A stretch of 21,838 nucleotides of DNA. It comes from Bacteroidota bacterium. GTDB taxonomy: Bacteria > Bacteroidota > Bacteroidia > Flavobacteriales > Schleiferiaceae. Location of the stretch: NCBI GenBank assembly GCA_003023665.1, contig PXYR01000011.1, positions 1-21,838 on the forward strand, read 5' to 3'. Positions 6,674 through 15,263 of the stretch are shown here, piece after piece. Positions within the stretch are counted from its first letter, which is position 1; each line of letters begins with the position of its first letter. The position numbers and the translations under genes are program-made. Below the pieces are notes generated by a model. That model made no database searches, was not told the origin of the DNA, and worked only from the letters and a program-made list of their open reading frames with translations.

Positions 6674-9433
6674 TTAGCCAATAACAATATTGATGATACG
6701 GCCGGGCACCACAATCATCTTTCGTACTTGTTTATCGCCAATATGCCCAGCGGTACGCTCGTCTTCCATCACAGCCTTCTCAATGTCTTCTTTTCCCATA
6801 TCCAGTGGTAATTCCAATTGGAAACGAACTTTCCCGTTAAAGGAAACAGGGTAGTTCTTGCTACTTTCCACCAAATAACTCTGCTCGTGAGTAGGGTACT
6901 TTGAATGAGTTACAGAACCTTCACCGCCAAGCTTCTCCCAAAGTTCCTCAGATAGATGCGGCGCGAACGGTGAAATTAGTCTCACAAGAGGCTCAAGCAC
7001 CTCGCGGTTGTTGGCCTTTAGTTCAGTCAATTCATTCGTAGCAATCATAAATGCACTAACTGAGGTATTGAAGCTGAAGTTCTCAATGTCTTCGTTCACC
7101 TTCTTGATACAGGTATGCGCGGCTTTTAGCGCTTTTTTATCGGCCGGTGAATCGCTCACATTAAACGCACCGTTTTGGTGGAATAGTTTCCAAAATTTAC
7201 GTTGGAATCCGGCTACTCCCGACAGACCTTGGGTGTTCCAAGGTTTGCTTTGCTCTATGGGGCCTAAAAACATTTCATACATGCGCAATACGTCTGCACC
7301 GTATTTTTCTACGATATCGTCTGGATTGGTCACGTTGAATTTAGACTTAGACATTTTTTCTATCTCGCGGCTGCAGATGTACTTTCCATCTTCAAAGATG
7401 AATTCCGCATTCTCATATTCTTCACGCGATAGCTTAAAAGCGTCTACGTCCAGTTCGTCTCCTTGCAAAAGACTCACGTCTGCATGAATAGCTTGTGTGT
7501 CATGTTGGTCTTTCAAGCCAGCACTTACAAATGTATTGGTACCATTGATTCTATGTACGAAGGCACTAATGCCTTGGATCATCCCTTGGTTGATCAACTT
7601 CTTGAACGGTTCATCAAAGCTAATGAAGCCCATATCATACAAGAATTTTGTCCAAAAGCGCGAATACAGTAGGTGTCCAGTTGCATGTTCTGAACCGCCT
7701 ATATATAGGTCAACTTGGTTCCAGTATTCCATGCTTGGTTTGCCTACAAATTCCGCATCATTGTGTGCATCCATGTATCGCAAGAAATACCAAGAAGATC
7801 CCGCCCAACCAGGCATTGTAGTAGTTTCTAGTGGATGGCTATTGTAGCTCCAATTTTTGGCACGCGCTAGCGGTGGCTCTCCGTCTTGGGTAGGTAGATA
7901 AGCATCTACCTCAGGTAGTGTTAAAGGAAGGTCTTCTAAAGGCATTGTTTTTGGAATGCCGTTGTCATAGTAGATTGGGATGGGCTCTCCCCAGTAGCGT
8001 TGTCGTCCAAAGACGGCATCCCGCAATTTATATTGGGTAGCGCCCTTGCCGTAGCCGATTTCTTCTAAGTGCTCAATCATCTTAGCCTTGGCTTCCATGC
8101 ATTCCATGCCGTCAAGGAAATCTGAATTAATCATTTTTCCTTCTTTGGCTTCAAAGGCCTCCACGCTTACATTGCCACCAGCAACAACTTCCACAACTTC
8201 AAGTTCAAAGTGTTTTGCAAAGGCATAATCACGGCCATCATGACCTGGAACGGCCATAACTGCTCCTGTTCCGTAACTAGCCAAGACGTAATCCCCAATC
8301 CAAATAGGCAGCTTTGTCCCACTAATAGGGTGTAGGGCATAGGCTCCAGTGAAACAACCGCTAATGGTTTTGGTATCGGCCATTCGGTCTCGCTCGCTGC
8401 GCGCGGCAGCTTTTGCTTGGTAGGCTGCTACGGCCTCCCGTTGGTCGGCCGTTGTAATTTTCTGAACCAATTCATGTTCTGGTGCTAAGGTCACAAACGT
8501 GGCGCCAAATAGAGTATCTGGTCGGGTTGAAAAGACTTCAATTTGCCCCTGATGACCATGTATATCAAAAAAGATAGCTGCGCCAACGGATTTTCCAATC
8601 CAATTGCGCTGAGTTTCTTTTAAAGAGGTACTCCAATCAATGCGCTCCAAGCCTTCTAACAGGCGGTCTGCGAAGGCGGTAATTCGCATAGACCATTGCA
8701 TCATTTTCTTTTGAATAACTGGGTGTCCGCCCCGCTCACTTAGGCCGTCTTTCACTTCGTCGTTCGCCAAAACAGTACCTAAGGCAGGACACCAGTTCAC
8801 ATTGCTTTCGCTGCGGTATGCCAATCGGTAGTTCAGCAACGTATTAGCCTTGTTGGCATCATTCATTGCTACCCATTCTCCGGCGCTGAAGCTTAATTCT
8901 TCAGTTTGAGCAGCATTCAAACCTTCCGTGCCATAGGCCTCAAAATGCGCGATAAGTTTATCAATATGTCTACTCATGCCCTTGTTATGGTCGTACCAAG
9001 CATCAAAGAGTTGAATGAATATCCACTGCGTCCATTTATAGTATGACGGATCCGTAGTTTTGAATTCACGCGACCAATCCAATCCGAAACCTATATTGTC
9101 TAATTGTTGGCGGTAGCGTTCAGTATTTATTTCTGTTGTTCTTTCTGGGTGTTGGCCGGTTTGGATGGCATATTGTTCTGCTGGCAATCCAAAGGCATCA
9201 TATCCCATGGGGTGAAGGACGTTGAATCCCTTTTGTTTCTTGAAACGACCGTAGATATCTGAAGCGATATAGCCAAGTGGATGCCCTACGTGTAGGCCCG
9301 CACCTGAAGGGTAAGGAAACATGTCCAAAACATAGAATTTTGGTTTGTCCTGTGAAGAAGATGCATGGTAGGTGCCTTCAGCGGCCCATTTAGCCTGCCA
9401 TTTCTTGTCAATTTCCTGATGATTGTACTCCAT
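6674..9433 (-). CDS. leuS: Leucyl-tRNA synthetase
   Basis: Class I synthetase charging tRNA-Leu with leucine. The protein has 919 residues, long for the bacterial enzyme but typical of Bacteroidota, which carry an insertion before the KMSKS loop (about residues 635-690). Visible landmarks: HVGH at 48-51 (the HIGH motif) within FPYPSGAGLHVGHPLGY, the editing-domain motifs TRPDTLFGATF and GTGAVMAVPGHDGRD, the GSEHATGHLLYSRFW segment, KMSKS at 693-697, and a C-terminal anticodon-binding helical domain (SPFAPHLSEELWEKLG). I chose the ATG at 9433, where MEYNHQEIDKKWQAKW matches the normal N-terminus. The open frame extends to an ATG at 9520, but those 29 extra residues look unrelated and overlap the start of divergent ftsX. 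It converges on the M23 gene with a 19-bp gap. Confidence 0.98.
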   Translation of the reverse strand: MEYNHQEIDKKWQAKWAAEGTYHASSSQDKPKFYVLDMFPYPSGAGLHVGHPLGYIASDIYGRFKKQKGFNVLHPMGYDAFGLPAEQYAIQTGQHPERTTEINTERYRQQLDNIGFGLDWSREFKTTDPSYYKWTQWIFIQLFDAWYDHNKGMSRHIDKLIAHFEAYGTEGLNAAQTEELSFSAGEWVAMNDANKANTLLNYRLAYRSESNVNWCPALGTVLANDEVKDGLSERGGHPVIQKKMMQWSMRITAFADRLLEGLERIDWSTSLKETQRNWIGKSVGAAIFFDIHGHQGQIEVFSTRPDTLFGATFVTLAPEHELVQKITTADQREAVAAYQAKAAARSERDRMADTKTISGCFTGAYALHPISGTKLPIWIGDYVLASYGTGAVMAVPGHDGRDYAFAKHFELEVVEVVAGGNVSVEAFEAKEGKMINSDFLDGMECMEAKAKMIEHLEEIGYGKGATQYKLRDAVFGRQRYWGEPIPIYYDNGIPKTMPLEDLPLTLPEVDAYLPTQDGEPPLARAKNWSYNSHPLETTTMPGWAGSSWYFLRYMDAHNDAEFVGKPSMEYWNQVDLYIGGSEHATGHLLYSRFWTKFLYDMGFISFDEPFKKLINQGMIQGISAFVHRINGTNTFVSAGLKDQHDTQAIHADVSLLQGDELDVDAFKLSREEYENAEFIFEDGKYICSREIEKMSKSKFNVTNPDDIVEKYGADVLRMYEMFLGPIEQSKPWNTQGLSGVAGFQRKFWKLFHQNGAFNVSDSPADKKALKAAHTCIKKVNEDIENFSFNTSVSAFMIATNELTELKANNREVLEPLVRLISPFAPHLSEELWEKLGGEGSVTHSKYPTHEQSYLVESSKNYPVSFNGKVRFQLELPLDMGKEDIEKAVMEDERTAGHIGDKQVRKMIVVPGRIINIVIG

Positions 9434-9502
9434 ATCGTTAAAGAAGTGTTGAACACGCGCGAAATTAGTGAATGCACGGCAGGAATTACTATTTTCGCTC
9501 CG

Positions 9503-10381
9503 ATGAGTTCCAAAGAACAAAAATTTACAGCGTCCCGAGTGCGGTCTTCCTACATCAGTGTAGTGATTTCTATGACTTTGGTATTATACGTCTTGGGCCT
9601 TTTGGGTACTTTGGTGCTGAGCGCCAATAACTTATCTAGAGCGGTACGAGAGAATTTCACCTTTACTTTAGTGCTAGAGGAGGCCATTGAAGAGGCAGAT
9701 CTCAAAACTTTACTGAAAACACAACAGTTGGCACCCTATGCTAAAAGTGCAGTTTTAGTCACTAAAAAAGAGGCTGCTGAAAGTCTAGAAGCTGCACTTG
9801 GTGAAGATTTTGTGGAATTTTTAGGCTATAATCCTCTAAGTAATACCATTGATATCAATTTGCAATCAGAAATGGTCGCTTCGGGTGATTTAGATGCTTT
9901 GAAGACTAAGATGATGCAGGAAGAGTATGTGAAAGATGTGCTGTATGACCGTGACTTGGTTGCATTAGTTAATGAGAATATTGAAAAAATATCATACGTT
10001 TTATTTGGTGCATCTTTGGTTTTGTTAATCGTAGCTTTAGCACTTATTCATAGTAGTATTCGACTGACAATTTATTCTAAGCGTTTTCTTTTAAAGACCA
10101 TGCAGCTCGTAGGCGCAACTTCAACCTTCATCCGTAGGCCGTATCTATTCAATGCACTTCTTTTAGGGGTCATTGCAGCCCTGTTATCCATGGGGCTACT
10201 TGTAGCAACTGGATACGGAAGTACTGTCTATTTCCCGGGTCTTGTAGAGCTTTTCTCTCAGGAGGTACTTGTTTTGGTGGGGCTATCACTACTAGGCATT
10301 GGCTTAATCGTCCCCGGTGTAAGTACGGCAATAGCGATTCGCAGATATTTAAAACTAAGAACTAACGAATTATATTTTTAA
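9503..10381 (+). CDS. ftsX: Cell-division protein FtsX, ABC-type permease subunit
   Basis: A 292-residue membrane protein with the FtsX layout: a cytoplasmic N-terminus, TM1 (about 17-39), a roughly 120-residue periplasmic domain, then TM2 (164-184), TM3 (216-236) and TM4 (254-278). The conserved cytoplasmic stretch KTMQLVGATSTFIRRPYL (198-215) is typical. With the ATPase FtsE it forms a complex that does not transport but transmits a signal across the membrane to peptidoglycan hydrolases at the division site. FtsE is not adjacent here, as is common in Bacteroidota. The start is the ATG at 9503 (MSSKEQKFTASRVRSSYIS); the frame is open upstream to 9365 but that part runs through leuS coding sequence. 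It heads an operon with the DUF3098 gene, uppP and truB. Confidence 0.9.
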   Translation: MSSKEQKFTASRVRSSYISVVISMTLVLYVLGLLGTLVLSANNLSRAVRENFTFTLVLEEAIEEADLKTLLKTQQLAPYAKSAVLVTKKEAAESLEAALGEDFVEFLGYNPLSNTIDINLQSEMVASGDLDALKTKMMQEEYVKDVLYDRDLVALVNENIEKISYVLFGASLVLLIVALALIHSSIRLTIYSKRFLLKTMQLVGATSTFIRRPYLFNALLLGVIAALLSMGLLVATGYGSTVYFPGLVELFSQEVLVLVGLSLLGIGLIVPGVSTAIAIRRYLKLRTNELYF

Positions 10382-10383
10382 TT

Positions 10384-10617
10384 ATGGAAAACAAAGAAAC
10401 ATTCCTCTTTGACCGCAGAAAGTACATGATACTTATTGCAGGATTGGTTATGCTAGCAATTGGCTTTGGGCTTATGCTTGGCGGAGGATCAGAAAACCCA
10501 TCAGAATTTAACCCTGAGATATTCAGTGCCAAACGCGTAGGAATTGCTCCGTGGTTTTTATTCATAGGTCTTCTGTTGCCAATAGTTGCCATTATGATTC
10601 CTAAGAAAAGCGTTTAA
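10384..10617 (+). CDS. DUF3098 small membrane protein
   Basis: A 77-residue protein with two membrane helices (about 14-32 and 54-72) separated by a short loop containing GGGSENPSEFNPEIFSAKR, the hallmark stretch of the Bacteroidota-specific DUF3098 family. Function is unknown. It starts 2 bp after the ftsX stop and ends 11 bp before uppP, and this order (ftsX, DUF3098, uppP, truB) recurs in Bacteroidota. That linkage suggests an envelope or division role, perhaps as an accessory of FtsX or of undecaprenyl-phosphate recycling; this is inference from neighbours only. Confidence 0.88.
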   Translation: MENKETFLFDRRKYMILIAGLVMLAIGFGLMLGGGSENPSEFNPEIFSAKRVGIAPWFLFIGLLLPIVAIMIPKKSV

Positions 10618-10628
10618 CACCCAATTGC

Positions 10629-11429
10629 ATGACACCTATTCAAGCCTTCTTTTTAGGCCTTATTCAAGGCCTAACGGAATTTTTACCTGTAAGCTCTTCG
10701 GGTCATCTTGAGATTGCTAAGGCACTTTTTGGGCTCGATTTGACGGGTAAAGAAAGTCTCACTTTTGATGTTGTAGTGCATGCTGGCACTGCTCTGAGTA
10801 CCATCGTTGTTTTTCGCAAAGACATAGGAAAAATAATCAGCGGATTGCTGAAGTTCCAATGGAATGCAGAAACAAAATTCGCCTTATTTATAGTGTTATC
10901 CATGGTACCTGCAGGAATCGTTGGTTTATGCTTTGAAGAAGAGATAAGCGCATTATTTGAAGGCCAATTACTATTAATTGGCGTCACACTTACGATTACT
11001 GGATTTTTGCTTTTCCTTGCAGACAAGGCAAGGGTTACAGATAAAGAAGTAAAAGGGTGGGATGCTTTAATCATTGGATTAGCCCAAGCTGTTGCTATTT
11101 TGCCTGGTATATCTAGAAGCGGTTCTACCATTGCTACTTCTGTATTGCTGGGAGTAGATAGAGCAAAGGCGGCACGATTTTCTTTCCTAATGGTGCTCCC
11201 CATTATATTAGGTAAGGCACTGCTGGATGCAAAGGATATAGTTGCTGGAGAAGCGGTAGGTGCTGACGTCAGTCCATTTGCGCTCATTCTTGGTTTACTC
11301 GCTGCGTTTTTCAGTGGAATTATGGCTTGTAATTGGATGCTTTCAATTGTGAAAAGAAGTCAATTGAAGTATTTCTCTTTTTATTGTTTTGCATTAGCGG
11401 TTATTGTTGTAATCAGCCAATTTATTTAG
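10629..11429 (+). CDS. uppP: Undecaprenyl-diphosphatase
   Basis: Integral membrane phosphatase (BacA/UppP) of 266 residues that converts undecaprenyl diphosphate to the monophosphate carrier lipid used for peptidoglycan and surface polysaccharides. Both family motifs are intact: QGLTEFLPVSSSGH at 13-26 (the E17 region and H26) and PGISRSG at 159-165 (R163), with FDVVVHAGTALS at 46-57. The rest is about eight hydrophobic segments. Over-expression of the family gives bacitracin tolerance, but in this context it is a housekeeping recycler. It lies 11 bp after the DUF3098 gene and 4 bp before truB. Confidence 0.97.
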   Translation: MTPIQAFFLGLIQGLTEFLPVSSSGHLEIAKALFGLDLTGKESLTFDVVVHAGTALSTIVVFRKDIGKIISGLLKFQWNAETKFALFIVLSMVPAGIVGLCFEEEISALFEGQLLLIGVTLTITGFLLFLADKARVTDKEVKGWDALIIGLAQAVAILPGISRSGSTIATSVLLGVDRAKAARFSFLMVLPIILGKALLDAKDIVAGEAVGADVSPFALILGLLAAFFSGIMACNWMLSIVKRSQLKYFSFYCFALAVIVVISQFI

Positions 11430-11433
11430 ATAA

Positions 11434-12135
11434 ATGACTGCAGAGGAAGTAAAGGCAGGAAAGGTTTTACTTGTTGATAAACCTCTAGAATGGACGAGTT
11501 TTCAGGCAGTAGCGAAAATTAGGTTTGCCTTGCAAAAAGAGTTTGCTCTCAAAAAGCTCAAAGTGGGGCATGCAGGTACTTTAGATCCTCTCGCCACAGG
11601 CTTACTTATTATTTGTGTGGGCAAAAAGACCAAAGAGATTTCCTCTTACATGGGGCTCAACAAACAATATATAGCGGAGATTACTTTTGGTGGTACCACT
11701 CCTTCTTATGATTTAGAAAGTGAAATAAACGAATCGTTCAACACTGCACATATTAATCGGGCAGCCATAGAATCCGTTCTTCCGGAATTCTTGGGAACTA
11801 TTCAACAAAATCCACCTATTTTTTCAGCGATTAAGCAAGGTGGTGTTCGTATTTATGAGAAGGCTCGTGCAGGGGAAGAAGTTACCGTTGAACCACGAGA
11901 AATCATGATTCATGGTTTAGACATTATCTCCTTCCAGGACAATAAGCTTGTACTGCAAGTAGATTGTGGCAAAGGAACCTACATTCGCTCTTTGGCACAC
12001 GATCTAGGCAAAGCGCTCCATTCAGGCGCTCATCTCAGTGGACTACGTCGGACAAAAATTGGAACTTACACTGCAGAAGGCGCCAAAAATCCAATGGAGT
12101 GGGCCGATTTTTTTAGCAAAATACTTGAATCCTAA
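11434..12135 (+). CDS. truB: tRNA pseudouridine-55 synthase
   Basis: Makes pseudouridine at position 55 in the T loop of most tRNAs. At 233 residues it has the catalytic domain without the C-terminal PUA extension, as usual in Bacteroidota. Motifs: LLVDKPLEWTSFQAV (12-26), KVGHAGTLDPLATGLL (43-58) with catalytic D51, YIAEITFGGTT, the PPIFSAIKQGGVRIYEKAR substrate region, and GTYIRSLAHDLG near the C-terminus. It is the last gene of the ftsX operon. Its stop codon overlaps the stop of the opposing gene by 4 bp, so the two messages would overlap unless termination is tight; no hairpin terminator is evident. Confidence 0.97.
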   Translation: MTAEEVKAGKVLLVDKPLEWTSFQAVAKIRFALQKEFALKKLKVGHAGTLDPLATGLLIICVGKKTKEISSYMGLNKQYIAEITFGGTTPSYDLESEINESFNTAHINRAAIESVLPEFLGTIQQNPPIFSAIKQGGVRIYEKARAGEEVTVEPREIMIHGLDIISFQDNKLVLQVDCGKGTYIRSLAHDLGKALHSGAHLSGLRRTKIGTYTAEGAKNPMEWADFFSKILES

Positions 12136-12854
12136 TCAAGGTATTTGCTCTTCCACAAATTGCTGTTGAAGTTCTTCATCCGGCTAAAACCATAGAGAGC
12201 GGTCATAGCTCCCGTGGAAAAAACCATCCAAAAGAAGAAAATTACACGAAGGTGTAAAATGGTGCCCGTGTCTTTTGGGCCTCTCATTAGACTTTCAGGA
12301 AATAAAAGAGCAACCAGCATGCAGAACCCAAAAACTGATTTCATCAAACTTTCAAAATCTCTAAAAGGGTATACTAAAATTTTTCGCAGCGGATGCAGAT
12401 CTTTGCCCCACTGCGCAATCAAATAATAGTAGTTGCCTCCCATTGGAACAAATAGCAAGGGATCTTTATCTTTTTCTGCAAGCTTAAACATGCCTGCTGG
12501 AGCAATCATTTTGAATCCTTTAATCTCCTTGTCTTGCTGTTGCTCAAATGCCTTAATGGCATCCAAAGCTTCAGAAGGAAATGTGCCATTAAATCGTTTT
12601 GAATCAAGAAAGCGCAACCGGTAATCAATACAGAGTTTTTGAATGTCATTAATGTGAAAGATTCGATTCACGTCCAGCGTATCAAAATTCAAATCCTCTT
12701 GATTTCCATTAGAAGAAAATAGATTACCTAAAATACGCTCGCCCTCATTGGGCTTGGACAATAAGACTTTAAAACCCTCAAGAACGTCCGCGTTTGTAGG
12801 TTCATTGTTTTTGGATCGAATGTTGTTCAGTTTGTCTAGAAGGTTGATTCCCAT
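12132..12854 (-). CDS. Unrecognised protein with two C-terminal membrane helices
   Basis: I do not recognise a named family. From the ATG at 12854 the product has 240 residues: a soluble, charged N-terminal part (1-165) with conserved-looking stretches KLCIDYRLRFLDSKRF (73-88), GFKMIAPAGMFKL (113-125), DPLLFVPMGGNYYYLIAQWG (131-150) and DLHPLRKILVYPFR (152-165), then two hydrophobic helices (about 171-187 and 203-224) and a short basic tail. There is no signal peptide, so the N-terminal domain should face the cytoplasm. The open frame reaches back to 12920, but a candidate promoter at 12903-12933 would place transcription start downstream of that ATG, so I prefer 12854. Dense conserved-looking motifs suggest a genuine lineage-specific family rather than a chance frame. 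Confidence 0.75.
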   Translation of the reverse strand: MGINLLDKLNNIRSKNNEPTNADVLEGFKVLLSKPNEGERILGNLFSSNGNQEDLNFDTLDVNRIFHINDIQKLCIDYRLRFLDSKRFNGTFPSEALDAIKAFEQQQDKEIKGFKMIAPAGMFKLAEKDKDPLLFVPMGGNYYYLIAQWGKDLHPLRKILVYPFRDFESLMKSVFGFCMLVALLFPESLMRGPKDTGTILHLRVIFFFWMVFSTGAMTALYGFSRMKNFNSNLWKSKYLD

Positions 12855-12902
12855 GCTAAGTAAATTTCTTTTATTGGGGAACAAATGGCGTTGTAGATTT
12901 AA

Positions 12903-12933
12903 CAAAGTACGTACTTGCATTGTTCAATAACAA
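12903..12933 (-). promoter_or_regulatory. Candidate promoter of the two-TM protein gene
   Basis: On the minus strand, TTG (12933-12931) is followed after 20 bp by GTACTTTG (12910-12903), which keeps the TTTG half of TAnnTTTG but not the TA. Transcription would begin near 12896, about 42 nt before the chosen ATG. Imperfect, so low confidence. Confidence 0.25.
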
Positions 12934-12949
12934 TTGCTTTATCAAAAAC

Positions 12950-12981
12950 TTGACAACGGGGGGTCTGAAATCGTACATTTG
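12950..12981 (+). promoter_or_regulatory. Promoter of queA
   Basis: TTGACA begins at 12950 and TACATTTG lies at 12974-12981, an exact match to TAnnTTTG, with 21 bp between the TTG and the -7 element. Expected transcription start is near 12988, giving a leader of about 30 nt before the ATG at 13018. This is the best-formed promoter in the window. Confidence 0.65.
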
Positions 12982-13017
12982 CGCCTCATCTTTTAAAAAT
13001 TTCAAAGCCCGTAAGCT

Positions 13018-14073
13018 ATGAAAATGAAACTTTCACACTTCGCGTACGATCTTCCAAAGGAACTCGTCGCGCAGGAACCAACCGTGCACAGAGACGATAG
13101 CAGGTTGATGGTAGTCCACAAGGATACCGGCGAAATAGAGCACAAGCATTTTCACCAACTCATTGATTATTTCGAAGACGGTGATGTAATGGTGCTTAAC
13201 AACACTAAGGTTTTTCCTGCTCGTATGTGGGGAAATAAAGAAAAAACTGGTGCGCGCATTGAGGTATTCTTATTGCGTGAATTAAACGCTGAAAGTCGCT
13301 TGTGGGACGTATTAGTAGACCCTGCTAGAAAGATTCGTATCGGAAATAAGTTGTACTTCGGTGAAGACGATTCTTTAGTTGCTGAGGTAATAGACAATAC
13401 TACCTCACGTGGACGCACACTCAGATTTTTGTTTGACGGCTCTTATGAAGAGTTTCGTGCTAAGTTGAAGGAGATGGGAGAAACCCCGCTTCCAAAATAT
13501 ATTGATCGTGAACCAACAGAAGAGGATAGCGAACGCTACCAAACTATTTTTGCAAAAGAAGAAGGGGCTGTTGCAGCTCCGGTAGCCGGACTACATTTTT
13601 CTAAGCACTTGATGAAGCGCCTTGAAATTAAAGGTGTTCATTTACCAGAATTGACGCATCACGTTGGTTTAGGCACCTTCCGTCCAGTGGAAGTGGAAGA
13701 TTTGAGTAAGCATAAAATGGATAGCGAGCAGTTTTTCATGCCTCAAGCCACAGCAGATGTAGTGAATGAAGCTTTGGTTCAAAACCGTCGTGTATGTGCT
13801 ATTGGCACAACCACGGTTCGAACATTGGAAAGTTCATTGACCACTGGCGGTCGCATTACGGAAACAGAAGGATGGACAAATAAATTTATCTTCCCTCCGT
13901 ATGAAGTACAAATCCCAAATGCCATGGTGACGAATTTTCACCCTCCTGGCTCTACGCTTTTGATGATGAATAGCGCATTGATGGGACATGATTTGGCCAT
14001 GCATGCAATTAATGAAGCAATCAAAGAAAAATATCGATTCTTAGCTTTTGGTGATGCAATGTTGATCATCTAA
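13018..14073 (+). CDS. queA: S-adenosylmethionine:tRNA ribosyltransferase-isomerase
   Basis: Transfers and isomerises the ribose of S-adenosylmethionine onto preQ1 in the wobble position of GUN-anticodon tRNAs, making epoxyqueuosine. The 351 residues are full family length. Typical segments are FAYDLPKELVAQEP (8-21), RDDSRLMVV, VMVLNNTKVFPAR, GARIEVFLL, PLPKYI, YQTIFAKEEGAVAAPVAGLHFS, LTHHVGLGTFRPVEV, AIGTTTVRTLES and the C-terminal TNFHPPGSTLLMM. The gene has its own promoter and a strong terminator, so it is probably a single-gene unit. No other queuosine-pathway gene is nearby. The ATG at 13018 is preferred over the second ATG two codons later only because it is first; the difference is trivial. 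Confidence 0.98.
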   Translation: MKMKLSHFAYDLPKELVAQEPTVHRDDSRLMVVHKDTGEIEHKHFHQLIDYFEDGDVMVLNNTKVFPARMWGNKEKTGARIEVFLLRELNAESRLWDVLVDPARKIRIGNKLYFGEDDSLVAEVIDNTTSRGRTLRFLFDGSYEEFRAKLKEMGETPLPKYIDREPTEEDSERYQTIFAKEEGAVAAPVAGLHFSKHLMKRLEIKGVHLPELTHHVGLGTFRPVEVEDLSKHKMDSEQFFMPQATADVVNEALVQNRRVCAIGTTTVRTLESSLTTGGRITETEGWTNKFIFPPYEVQIPNAMVTNFHPPGSTLLMMNSALMGHDLAMHAINEAIKEKYRFLAFGDAMLII

Positions 14074-14095
14074 ACTTACCAAAGTAAAATGTACA

Positions 14096-14126
14096 AGCCC
14101 TGCCTTTTAAGGCGGGGCTTTTTATT
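14096..14126 (+). terminator. Intrinsic terminator after queA
   Basis: AGCCCTGCC (14096-14104) pairs with GGCGGGGCT (14111-14119) around a 6-nt loop, with one G-T wobble, followed by TTTTTATTT. This is a strong Rho-independent terminator on the plus strand. Its T tract contains the stop codon of the opposing glycosyltransferase gene. Confidence 0.85.
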
Positions 14127-15198
14127 TGATTTTATTAAAAGCATCCAGGTATTGAGTGGCAATATCTTCCCAATTAAAGGATGCACGAATTCGATTTCTA
14201 GAAAGTTCCCGTTGCTTCGACTTAAATTCTTGGTTTGGCAGATTTCTTAGCAAGTCAGACAGCTCATTGTGGTCGCTCCATAATGCGCCTAAACCACCAA
14301 GTGTACTTGCGTTGAACGGATTATTATGCGCTAAAATAAAAGCGCCACACCCCATGGCTTCTAACAGAGCAGGATTGGTGCCACCAGCGCTGTGCCCATG
14401 TAGATAAGCATCGCAGTTCAAACGAAGTTCATTGAGTATGTTTTTATCATACACTGTACCTGGAAAATAGATGGAAGAACAATCCTTAAATCTTTTCTGC
14501 AGTTGACGTCCGTATCGATTCGTATAGTCACCTATAGTGATAAGAACCTTACCACTTTGCTTTGCGGCCTCTAGGATCTCTTTAATATGATTGTCTGGCT
14601 GAATTCTCCCAATGTGAAGCACGTAGTCTGTGTGAGGTAAATTCATCTTTTTGAGAGCAGATGCATCCGATTGTTCTACAACTTCTGCTCCGTAAGCAAT
14701 AGTAGTGCAAGAAGTAGAATATTTAGTCAAATATTCTGCAATCATAGGGTTGTCAGCAACTAAAAGTTTTGAACGTCTAACCCCTATGCGTTCAGACCAG
14801 CGTAAGAAAACAGATAGTACACCGCGGTATTTGGCTCTTCGGTGTTCAATTCCGTCCATATTAATTGCCGTTTTTGACTTTGGCCAAAGAAAAGACCAAA
14901 TGGCAGAGGTGGTATAACCTAGCTGAAGGTAGATGTCAAAATCTTCTTTTCGCGCATCTAGGATACATAGGTAATCGTAGATGAATTGGCCCGCTAAACC
15001 AATGGTGTGCTCTGGATTAAAAATGTGCTTAACCCGCACTCCTTCATGAAATTCAACTTTTTCTGGATGGTCACTTGTTGCATAAACAACTACTTCATGA
15101 CCTGCTCGCACCCATAAAGGGGCTACACGTTCTGCCATCTCCTCAAAACCGCCGTAACGGTTTGGTATACCCCTAGATCCAAGTACTGCAATTTTCAC
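14122..15198 (-). CDS. Glycosyltransferase, DUF1972/GT4 type
   Basis: A 358-residue GT-B enzyme. The N-terminal half opens with KIAVLGSRGIPNRYGGFEE (2-20), the signature of the DUF1972 domain found in rhamnosyltransferases of capsule and O-antigen synthesis (Cps2T and RgpA relatives). The C-terminal half is a family-4 nucleotide-sugar domain with LHIGRIQPDNHIKEILEA (194-211) and HGHSAGGTNPALLEAMGCG (268-286), including the conserved E280. It should move a sugar, perhaps rhamnose, from a nucleotide donor to a lipid-linked acceptor at the inner membrane. The start codon is GTG at 15198; homologues begin at the same MKIA(I/V)LG(T/S)RG. It diverges from the polysaccharide-tailoring run and converges on queA. 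Confidence 0.88.
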   Translation of the reverse strand: MKIAVLGSRGIPNRYGGFEEMAERVAPLWVRAGHEVVVYATSDHPEKVEFHEGVRVKHIFNPEHTIGLAGQFIYDYLCILDARKEDFDIYLQLGYTTSAIWSFLWPKSKTAINMDGIEHRRAKYRGVLSVFLRWSERIGVRRSKLLVADNPMIAEYLTKYSTSCTTIAYGAEVVEQSDASALKKMNLPHTDYVLHIGRIQPDNHIKEILEAAKQSGKVLITIGDYTNRYGRQLQKRFKDCSSIYFPGTVYDKNILNELRLNCDAYLHGHSAGGTNPALLEAMGCGAFILAHNNPFNASTLGGLGALWSDHNELSDLLRNLPNQEFKSKQRELSRNRIRASFNWEDIATQYLDAFNKIK

Positions 15199-15263
15199 AG
15201 GACTAAATGTAGGATTTTTGAAGGGGATAGTAGAACTTCTAAAGAAACCTAAACACTTAATTC

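Noticed and set aside
6660..6681. Hairpin TTGGCT/AGCCAA between the M23 gene and leuS
   Set aside because: Only 6 bp of stem, a 10-nt loop and overlap with the leuS stop codon; too weak to call a terminator.
7008..7847. Plus-strand open frames inside leuS (up to 159 codons)
   Set aside because: They are antisense shadows of a strongly conserved gene and show no domain likeness or start signals.
8900..9000. Insertions in LeuRS as an unusual editing or tRNA-binding domain
   Set aside because: The extra length and insertions are typical of Bacteroidota LeuRS as I know it, so not unusual here.
9365..9502. Upstream extension of ftsX from 9365
   Set aside because: It runs through the antisense of leuS coding sequence; FtsX likeness begins at the ATG at 9503.
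9434..9520. Upstream extension of leuS to an ATG at 9520
   Set aside because: The 29 extra residues do not resemble LeuRS and overlap the start of divergent ftsX; MEYNHQEIDKKWQ at 9433 is the normal start.
10703..11287. A 194-codon minus-strand frame opposite uppP
   Set aside because: Low-complexity Ser/Thr/Ala-rich product mirroring the membrane-protein codons of uppP; no homology features.
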